20,311 nt of DNA, from assembly GCA_035761505.1 (NCBI GenBank), contig DASTQX010000021.1, positions 1 through 20,311 on the forward strand, in the 5' to 3' direction. This document shows, one piece after another, positions 15,196-20,311 of this stretch. Within the stretch, counting starts at the first letter, position 1; the number at the start of each line of letters is the position of its first letter. The DNA comes from JAIVJM01 sp035761505 (GTDB lineage: Bacteria > Acidobacteriota > Blastocatellia > Pyrinomonadales > Pyrinomonadaceae). The position numbers and the translations under genes are program-made. Under the pieces are notes generated by a model that was not told the DNA's origin, did no database searches, and worked only from the letters and a program-made list of their open reading frames with translations.

Positions 15196-15386
15196 GGCCG
15201 TCAGTCTCCTTATGTTCTTTCGCCGCGCGGAGTCCGGGGCAGACTCCGCCCTCGAAGCCGGAAGCTCCGGCCCCAGACATCTCAATCTTGAGACGTTAGT
15301 CCGTCTGTTTGGAGGCCGTGGGGAGATTCGTGAGGCCGTCCGTTTTGCTTTGAGTCAAGGCCCGCGTCTTGCACGCCGCGCCGCGC
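15196..15386 (-). promoter_or_regulatory. Leader region of the double-barrel gene, with hairpin and palindrome
   Basis: This 191-bp spacer separates the secreted-protein stop from the barrel gene start. Nearest the barrel gene is a 7-bp hairpin, CGGAGTC and GACTCCG around CGGGGCA, at about 15226-15246. Next, at 15277-15296, is the near-palindrome ACATCTCAA-TC-TTGAGACGT (8 of 9 positions match), a possible operator. TTGACT lies further upstream on the minus strand, but I see no matched -10 box. No small gene is evident. Confidence 0.4.
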
Positions 15387-16466
15387 TTACGGTTCCTGTT
15401 TCTTCGGCAGCAGGCGCTCCACTTCGTCCGCCGCGCCGATGGCGACGCGCACGCGCTTCGTGCGCGCGGGCTGTGAACTCTCGCCGGGCGTGCCGAACTC
15501 CGCGCGCCCGCTCTGCTGCCGCCGCGCGCGCCGGATGCTCTGCCCGACGGTCGCCTGCTCCGAAGCGTCGGCATCGGGTTTGTTGTAGAGGTCGAAGCTA
15601 TAGCCGGGGTCGTGCAAGACCCAGAGACTCCAGTTGCCGCCCGTGCCGACGACGGGCAACGCCGAGACCCACTCGTAACGGTCGTCGCCCCACTCAAAGG
15701 AGATTTTGTTGTGCTCGACCGTGCCGACCTTCTTGAAGTCGTAGCCGGGCCGGGGCGTCAGAGAGAAGACGAAGCGGCCACGGTCGGCCAGAGAGAACCA
15801 GACGAGCGGGCCGGAGCAGCCGCCGCTGCTGCTCCAAGCCGTCTCGCCGTTGACGAGCAGTTTGTAGTTCGTGACCTTCAGCGACACGTCCGCGAGCGAG
15901 AAGTCGCGCGGCGGGCCTTCGGTCGCGCGCGCCTGTTGGAAGCGCGGGTCTTCGAGCGAGACTGTGACGACATCCACGATCTTCGTCCCCGTCCGTGGGT
16001 TGTGCAGAACGTCGAGCGCGAAGGTGTCGCCGTCGCCGATGAGTTGCGGCGTCGCGTCGAAGGCCGAGGCGTTGTAGCTCGGATGAAGCCGCCGGTTCTG
16101 GAACGCCCGGCGCGCGCGCAGGGCTTGCTCGTACTCCGCGCTCAAAGGTCGCACGGTGACGCGGAACTGGCGCGTGGCGGCGACCGGCTCGACCAGCAGT
16201 TCATATCCGAAGTACAGCTCGTCTTTGCCGTCCACGAAGACGCGGTGGATAAGGTTCGGCTTGTCCTCGGACTCGATGAAGCTCAGAGAGACTTCGGGCG
16301 AGCCGGGCGGCACGGCCTCGGTCGTGATTTGGACGAAAGCCCCGCTCCGCAACGGCACGATCAACTGCGACTTGCTCTCCTGCGCGTCCGAGGAGGCGAA
16401 GGCCGCGCCGCCGAGCGCAAGGCACAGGGCCGCGCACAGCGAGAGAAATAAGGCTCCGGTCTTCAT
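15387..16466 (-). CDS. Secreted protein of unknown function, third gene of the ECF sigma operon
   Basis: The protein has 359 residues with a signal peptide (ALFLSLCAALCLALGGAAFA, then SS). The ATG overlaps the stop of the preceding gene as ATGA (16463-16466), with AGGGG upstream, so translation is probably coupled. The mature protein is rich in beta-strand-like stretches (SQLIVPLRSGAFVQITTEAV, RQFRVTVRPLS, LADVSLKVTNYKLLVNGE) and has one GGCSGPLVWFSL segment. The C-terminal 70 residues are charged and probably disordered. I recognise no family. Its tight position after a sigma/anti-sigma pair suggests an envelope sensor or effector for that system. Confidence 0.75.
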   Translation of the reverse strand: MKTGALFLSLCAALCLALGGAAFASSDAQESKSQLIVPLRSGAFVQITTEAVPPGSPEVSLSFIESEDKPNLIHRVFVDGKDELYFGYELLVEPVAATRQFRVTVRPLSAEYEQALRARRAFQNRRLHPSYNASAFDATPQLIGDGDTFALDVLHNPRTGTKIVDVVTVSLEDPRFQQARATEGPPRDFSLADVSLKVTNYKLLVNGETAWSSSGGCSGPLVWFSLADRGRFVFSLTPRPGYDFKKVGTVEHNKISFEWGDDRYEWVSALPVVGTGGNWSLWVLHDPGYSFDLYNKPDADASEQATVGQSIRRARRQQSGRAEFGTPGESSQPARTKRVRVAIGAADEVERLLPKKQEP

Positions 16467-17083
16467 CGGCTTTCCCCTTTTTTGATGATCCTGATCTTCA
16501 TCTCGTCCGGCGGCTGAAACTCGCCCATGTCCACGCGCGTGAAGTAGCTCGTCGTGCGCTCCTCGTCGGTGGCCGCGCCCGTCAAGCCTTCGCCGCGCGC
16601 GCTGGCCGCGAGTTGCCCGGCCCGCTCCTTCGTCCCCTGACTATTTTTTCTCTCGACGTAGATGACGCGCTCGACGACTCTTTCGGGCGGTGCGGGCGCT
16701 TCGACGATTCGTAGTTCGGGGGCCGAAGGGACAGCCGCCGGGGCGTCGAGCGCGAGGCGCGGCGCACGCGCGGCGAGCGCGAGCATTGAAGCAACGAGCG
16801 CGACCAACGCGCAGGCCGCGACCGGCGCAGGCACGCGCACGCTCGCCGTCAGCAAGCGCTTCCATACGGATTGGCGCTCCCTCGCCTGCTCGTGGAAGGC
16901 TCCGAGGAGTCGCGCGCGCGCGGCGTGCGAAGGCTCTTCCGGCGCTTCCCACGCGCCGAGCAGCGCGCGCAGTTCTTCGTCGGCGGGCATCTCGTCCGGA
17001 CGCTCGACGCCCGATGTCCGGCGCGCGGCCTTGCCCCGCAGGCGGAACGGCAGCAGCCGCGTCTGTCTCTTCTCGTCGCTCAT
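16463..17083 (-). CDS. Putative membrane-anchored anti-sigma factor
   Basis: The protein has 206 residues. The N-terminal cytoplasmic part (about 1-80) contains ADEELRALLGAWEAPEEPSHAARARLLGAFHEQ, a pattern seen beside ECF sigma genes. One membrane segment follows (about 84-105, VPAPVAACALVALVASMLALAA), then a periplasmic region with RVVERVIYVERK and a conserved-looking end (YFTRVDMGEFQPPDEMKIRII). The classical zinc anti-sigma motif HxxxCxxC is absent; the role is inferred from position and topology. ATG 17083 overlaps the sigma stop as ATGA, so production is coupled to sigma. Confidence 0.7.
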   Translation of the reverse strand: MSDEKRQTRLLPFRLRGKAARRTSGVERPDEMPADEELRALLGAWEAPEEPSHAARARLLGAFHEQARERQSVWKRLLTASVRVPAPVAACALVALVASMLALAARAPRLALDAPAAVPSAPELRIVEAPAPPERVVERVIYVERKNSQGTKERAGQLAASARGEGLTGAATDEERTTSYFTRVDMGEFQPPDEMKIRIIKKGESR

Positions 17084-17664
17084 TTGAAAACTCTCTTCGC
17101 GGGCATCACCCCGCCGTCACTTTTAAAGTGGTGCGCGAGCGCGCGCCGCAAGTTTTCGCGCGCGCGTTGAAGCCGCGACTTGACCGTGCCCGTGTCGGCC
17201 CCGACCACGGCGGCGACTTCGGCGAGCGAAAGCTCCTCGTACTCGAAGAGCACGACGACCTCTCTCTGCAAAGGCGGCAGGGCGGCGACGGCCCTCCGCA
17301 CTTCCTCGGACAACTCGGCGTCGAGGAGTCTCCGCAGAGGCTCCTCGCGCTCGACCGTGGAAAGCTCGCCCGTCAAATCTTCCACCGGCACGTCGCCGCC
17401 GTGCCGCCGGAAATGTTTGGCCGAGAGGTTCCGCACCGCCGCGTAAAGGTAAGTCCTGAGCGTCGCGCCGCGCGCCGGGTCGAAGCGCGCGGGCGTCTTG
17501 AGCAGGCCGAGAAAACAGTCGTGCGTCACCTCTTCGGCCAGAGCCTCGGAGCCGAGCATCCGGTAGGCGAAGCGGTAGATGGTGGCGCGGTGGCGCTCGT
17601 AGAGCGCGAGGAACGCCGCCTCGTCGCCGCGACTCGCTTTGTGGAGGAGCTTTTCGTCCGTCAT
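17080..17664 (-). CDS. ECF-family RNA polymerase sigma factor
   Basis: The protein has 194 residues from ATG 17664; the upstream open frame (to 17796) crosses a terminator and is not coding. Region 2 spans about 15-88 with FAYRMLGSEALAEEVTHDCF and RTYLYAAVRNLSAKHFRR. Region 4 spans about 126-176 with LPPLQREVVVLFEYEELS and then EVAAVVGADTGTVKSRLQRARENL, the helix-turn-helix that reads the -35 element. Length is normal for ECF. No strong ribosome site lies before the ATG. Downstream are the overlapping anti-sigma and secreted-protein genes. Autoregulation is common in such operons but is not shown here. Confidence 0.93.
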   Translation of the reverse strand: MTDEKLLHKASRGDEAAFLALYERHRATIYRFAYRMLGSEALAEEVTHDCFLGLLKTPARFDPARGATLRTYLYAAVRNLSAKHFRRHGGDVPVEDLTGELSTVEREEPLRRLLDAELSEEVRRAVAALPPLQREVVVLFEYEELSLAEVAAVVGADTGTVKSRLQRARENLRRALAHHFKSDGGVMPAKRVFK

Positions 17665-17710
17665 CTTGGCCGGGCCGCCGAACGCGCGCGCGCCCGGTCT
17701 CCTTACGAAG

Positions 17711-17727
17711 CTCGACTTGACTCGACT
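17711..17727. promoter_or_regulatory. CTCGACT direct repeat, 10-nt period, upstream of sigma gene
   Basis: CTCGACT occurs at 17711-17717 and 17721-17727, one helical turn apart, 47-63 nt before the sigma start and just past an isolated AAGGAG (minus strand). It could be an operator or part of the promoter. The evidence is only the repeat and its position. Confidence 0.25.
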
Positions 17728-17766
17728 ATGATTACCGGAAGTGAGGAAAAAGATACGCCGCGCCGC

Positions 17767-17789
17767 AAAAAAAAACCGCCCGAAGGCGG
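17767..17789 (-). terminator. Intrinsic terminator after the small membrane protein gene
   Basis: On the minus strand, CCGCC-TTCG-GGCGG is followed by nine T: a short stable stem with a UUCG tetraloop and a long U-tract. It ends transcription of the 17834-18115 gene and insulates the sigma operon, whose promoter must lie between here and 17664. Confidence 0.92.
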
Positions 17790-17833
17790 AATTCAACCGG
17801 CGAGCACGAAAGCCTCGCCTCTCACGCTCGAAC

Positions 17834-18115
17834 TCAAGACCGCATCAGCCACACCAACGACCACGCCACCAACCCGACCCCGAACAGATACGTGATGGCC
17901 GACGCCGCCAGCAACTTAGTGCCCACCAACATTCGCGGCTTCACTCTCCATTCTCCCCGCGCCGCGTAAAAACTGCCCGCGCTCAAAATCACGCCGCACG
18001 CCAAGACCGCCCAGACAAACTCCCTCATGCCCCTCTCGAAAGGCATCAACGGCAACGGCGCAATCAACAGCGTGGCCGTGTAAACCAGCACGCGTCTCGC
18101 CCGACCCGACATCAC
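17834..18115 (-). CDS. Small membrane protein, about three transmembrane segments
   Basis: The protein has 93 residues from GTG 18115 (AGGA 8 nt upstream); the next codon is ATG 18112, an equally possible start. Hydrophobic segments are LVYTATLLIAPLPLM, FVWAVLACGVILSAGSFYA and LLAASAITYLFGVGLVAWSLVWLM. Basic residues at the N-terminus (RARR) suggest a cytoplasmic start. I do not recognise a family. It is followed by a textbook terminator, which supports it as a real transcribed gene. It lies 42 nt after the DinB-like gene and may belong to that transcript. Confidence 0.75.
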   Translation of the reverse strand: MMSGRARRVLVYTATLLIAPLPLMPFERGMREFVWAVLACGVILSAGSFYAARGEWRVKPRMLVGTKLLAASAITYLFGVGLVAWSLVWLMRS

Positions 18116-18157
18116 AACCGGATTCCTTTTAAGCCACAGGCTCCGCTTCCGAATGAG

Positions 18158-18652
18158 TTACGAGACGCCGGGGCTTGCGGCGAGCAGACCCATGAATTTT
18201 TCTATCTGCCTCCGGTGACGCAGAAGGTGCACGATGGCGTGCTCCAAGAGTTGTTCCACGTCGTACACCACTCCCCACGAACTGTTGATGATCGTGCGCG
18301 AAATCTCCTCATCGCTCATCTCCCAACGGCCCTCTAAAGTCTGGGCGGTGTACGCGAGCGCCGCGTCGAGCTGGACTAAGACTTCCTGATGCGAGAGGAG
18401 TTTGTTCTGAGGGCGGGCCGAGGCGATGGAGAACTGCTCCCGGATGTAATCGGCATAGCCGTACACGGCTCTGACCACGTGGGACATGACGGTTTGGACG
18501 GAACGGCAATCGTCGTCCTTCGTCTGCGAGTCGACCACCCGCCGGAACTCTTCATCGGAGATTTGCTCGACCACTCGGCGGAGTTCCGCCGCCGCGCGCT
18601 CGTATTCATCCATCAGCGCCCCGATGGCTCCACTCCGGTAAGTCCTGCTCAT
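18158..18652 (-). CDS. DinB-like four-helix protein
   Basis: The protein has 164 residues from ATG 18652. It has the DinB/YfiT arrangement: MSHVVRAVYGYADYI with His58 after the first helix pair, and LLEHAIVHLLRHRRQI with His138 and His142 near the end, together a likely three-His metal site. The start codon overlaps the gatA stop as ATGA (18649-18652), so it is probably translated by coupling to gatA. The family includes thiol-dependent transferases and damage-inducible proteins; the specific role cannot be read. Cytoplasmic, no signal peptide. Confidence 0.82.
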   Translation of the reverse strand: MSRTYRSGAIGALMDEYERAAAELRRVVEQISDEEFRRVVDSQTKDDDCRSVQTVMSHVVRAVYGYADYIREQFSIASARPQNKLLSHQEVLVQLDAALAYTAQTLEGRWEMSDEEISRTIINSSWGVVYDVEQLLEHAIVHLLRHRRQIEKFMGLLAASPGVS

Positions 18653-20214
18653 ACTTCTCGCTTCGATAGTCCGGAAGAAGGCTCGCCTTCGGCGGCCATG
18701 ACGCGCGGGCGCTCTGTGAGCGGGTGCGCGTGTTCGTAGGCGTGGGCGAGGCGGAGGATGTCGGGCTCGCCCCAGTGGCGGCCCATGAGTTGGAAGCCGA
18801 TGGGGAGGCCGTCCGTCGAGAGGCCGCAGGGGACGCTGACGCCGGGGACGCCCGCGAGGTTCGCCATGCAGGTGTAGATGTCGGAGAGGTACATCGCCAG
18901 AGGGTCGTCGGTCTTCTCGCCGAGGCGGAAGGCGGGCGTCGGCGTGGTCGGCGTTAGAATCGCATCGCACGCGTCGAAGGCCGAGAGGAAGTCGCGCTTG
19001 ATGAGCGTGCGCACCTGCTGGGCCTTGAGGTAGTAGGCGTCGTAGTAGCCGGAGGAGAGGACGTAGGTGCCGAGCATGATGCGGCGCTTGACCTCCGCGC
19101 CGAAGCCCTCGTCGCGGGTGCGGCGGTAGGTCTTCTGCAAGGTCTCGCCCTCCTCGGTGCGGTGGCCGTAGCGCACGCCGTCGAAGCGCGCGAGGTTCGA
19201 GGAAGCCTCGGCGGTGGCGATGATGTAATAGACGGCGATGCTGTACTTCGCGTGCGGCAGTTCGACATCCACGACCTCCGCGCCAAGCTCTCGGTACGCA
19301 TCAATCACTCGCTCGACGCTGGCGCGCACCTCCGGGTCAACGCCCTCGCCGAGCAGCGCGCGAGGGACGCCGATGCGCGCGCCGTTGAGGTCGCCCGAAG
19401 AGGAGAACTCGTCGGCGTAAGCGGGGACGGGCACGTCGGCGGTGGTGGCGTCGTGCGCGTCGCGCCCGGCGATTGTTTGAAGGACGAGCGCGGCGTCGCG
19501 GACGGTGAGGCCGAAGACGCTCACCTGATCGAGCGAGGAGCCGAAGGCGACGAGGCCGTAGCGGGAGACGCGCCCGTAGGTCGGCTTGACGCCGACGATG
19601 CCGCAGAGCGCGGCGGGCTGGCGGACGGAGCCGCCCGTCTCGGAGCCGAGCGCGGCGGGCACGATGCGCGCCGCCACCGCCGCCGCCGAGCCGCCCGAAG
19701 AGCCGCCCGGCACGCGCTCCGTGTCCCACGGGTTACGCACCGGCCCGAAGGCTGAGTTCTCGTTGGAGGAGCCCATCGCGAACTCGTCGCAGTTGGTCTT
19801 GCCGACGAAGACGGCCCCCGCCGCGCGCAGCTTCTCAATCACCGTCGCGTCGTACTGCGGGTGATAGCCCGCGAGGATGCGCGAGCCGCACGTCGCTTGA
19901 AGGCCGCGCACGCAGATGTTGTCCTTGACGGCGAGAGGGATGCCGCGCAACGTCTGAGGCGTTGACGAAGGCGCTGCTGATCGGGCGTCACTTTCGGGAG
20001 GCGGCGCGGCGGCGTCGTCGCTGTCGAGTTGCGCGGCGCGGCGGGTCGCGCCTTCACGGTCTATTTGGAGGAAGGCGTTGAGCGTCTCGTTGAGAGCCTC
20101 GGCGTTGTCGAGGGCTTCGGAGGTGACGGCGCTCGCCGTCGTCTCGCCGCCGGCGAGTCGCGCCGAGAGGAGTTCGATAGTTTTTCCGGGGACGGTCATA
20201 AAGTCGTGAGTCAT
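18649..20214 (-). CDS. gatA: Aspartyl/glutamyl-tRNA amidotransferase subunit A
   Basis: GatA releases ammonia from glutamine so that GatB can convert Glu-tRNA(Gln) or Asp-tRNA(Asn) to the amide. The Ser-cisSer-Lys triad fits: Lys97 in LAVKDN, Ser172 in PGGSSGGSAAAV, nucleophile Ser196 in GSETGGSVRQPAA; the spacing (75 and 24) equals that of the known enzyme. Other signatures are GKTNCDEFAMGSSNENS and SSLDQVSVFG. Length is 521 aa, somewhat above the usual 480-490, partly from an Asp/Ala/Pro/Ser-rich insertion at about 64-88. Start ATG 20214 has no ribosome site and lies 4 nt from repeat G; ATG 20199 is an alternative. gatB and gatC are not in the window. Confidence 0.96.
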   Translation of the reverse strand: MTHDFMTVPGKTIELLSARLAGGETTASAVTSEALDNAEALNETLNAFLQIDREGATRRAAQLDSDDAAAPPPESDARSAAPSSTPQTLRGIPLAVKDNICVRGLQATCGSRILAGYHPQYDATVIEKLRAAGAVFVGKTNCDEFAMGSSNENSAFGPVRNPWDTERVPGGSSGGSAAAVAARIVPAALGSETGGSVRQPAALCGIVGVKPTYGRVSRYGLVAFGSSLDQVSVFGLTVRDAALVLQTIAGRDAHDATTADVPVPAYADEFSSSGDLNGARIGVPRALLGEGVDPEVRASVERVIDAYRELGAEVVDVELPHAKYSIAVYYIIATAEASSNLARFDGVRYGHRTEEGETLQKTYRRTRDEGFGAEVKRRIMLGTYVLSSGYYDAYYLKAQQVRTLIKRDFLSAFDACDAILTPTTPTPAFRLGEKTDDPLAMYLSDIYTCMANLAGVPGVSVPCGLSTDGLPIGFQLMGRHWGEPDILRLAHAYEHAHPLTERPRVMAAEGEPSSGLSKREV

Positions 20215-20218
20215 GCAT

Positions 20219-20274
20219 CGTCAATCGTCAATCGTGAAAGACGGGTTTTCTCTCTTCACGATTGACGATTGACG
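20219..20274. repeat. Inverted repeat G (CGTCAAT heptamers) at the gatA start
   Basis: CGTCAATCGTCAATCGTGAA (20219-20238) and its exact reverse complement at 20255-20274 form a perfect 20-bp stem with a 16-nt loop; more units run to 20282. It is the most perfect of the set. It lies only 4 nt upstream of the gatA ATG, so if transcribed it would form a hairpin touching the start codon. Same unit family as C and E. Confidence 0.92.
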
Positions 20275-20311
20275 GTTGACGGCTTTTTCTAAAAATTCTC
20301 TTTCTCTTCGG

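Noticed and set aside
2736..20274. Miniature transposable elements as the source of the hairpins
   Set aside because: No shared terminal sequence, no target duplications seen, and the unit sequence differs between loci; local amplification fits better.
20255..20287. Plus-strand intrinsic terminator at repeat G (hairpin then CTTTTTCT)
   Set aside because: The only gene seen next to it, gatA, runs on the minus strand and starts here, so no plus-strand transcript would end at this point, unless an unseen one exists.

Overview
The window is about 20.3 kb of GC-rich bacterial DNA with densely packed genes on both strands. I infer an acidobacterium, most likely of the Blastocatellia type, from the mix of genes: exported metallopeptidases (paired M16, a large M14), an exported amidohydrolase, an exported FAM173-type methyltransferase, an ECF sigma operon with an unfamiliar secreted partner, and a small WYEL-type zinc-ribbon protein. 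No rRNA, tRNA, CRISPR array, transposase or phage gene is visible. The taxonomic guess is inference only.

Layout. Bases 1-2726 (+) hold two M16 peptidase units, an active-site unit cut by the window edge and an inactive partner with its own signal peptide; they run together in one frame. Next is glnE (+, to 6006). On the minus strand lie an exported methyltransferase (6102-6767), an exported metal-dependent amidohydrolase (6901-8244), a 74-residue zinc-ribbon protein (8337-8561) and a secreted protein of unknown function (8614-9522) whose 3' end looks broken. A divergent spacer leads to a 974-residue M14 carboxypeptidase-like protein (+, 9623-12547), an SRPBCC protein (12636-13121), a glutaredoxin-like protein (13201-13443) and a small protein with two IPVVGTA motifs (13463-13768). 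From 13873 all genes are on the minus strand: a tandem double beta-barrel outer-membrane protein; a stop/start-overlapping operon of ECF sigma factor, membrane-anchored putative anti-sigma and secreted protein (17664 down to 15387); a small membrane protein with a clear terminator; and gatA overlapping a DinB-like gene (20214 down to 18158).

The most striking structure is between the genes. Six spacers carry inverted repeats whose arms are built from degenerate 7-nt units (one locus is looser, 7-8 nt). Three loci share one unit family (TTGACGG/TTGACGA/TTCACGG); the other three each use a different unit. The elements usually begin within a few bases of a stop codon, and one spacer shows what may be a minimal form, a 7-mer containing the stop codon simply duplicated. 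Same architecture with different sequence argues against a conventional mobile repeat and for local amplification plus inversion. They resemble in style the short tandem heptamer repeats described in cyanobacteria, but here they are folded into long hairpins.

Functionally the window mixes housekeeping nitrogen and translation functions (glnE, gatA) with envelope and secretion functions (peptidases, amidohydrolase, beta-barrel, ECF system).
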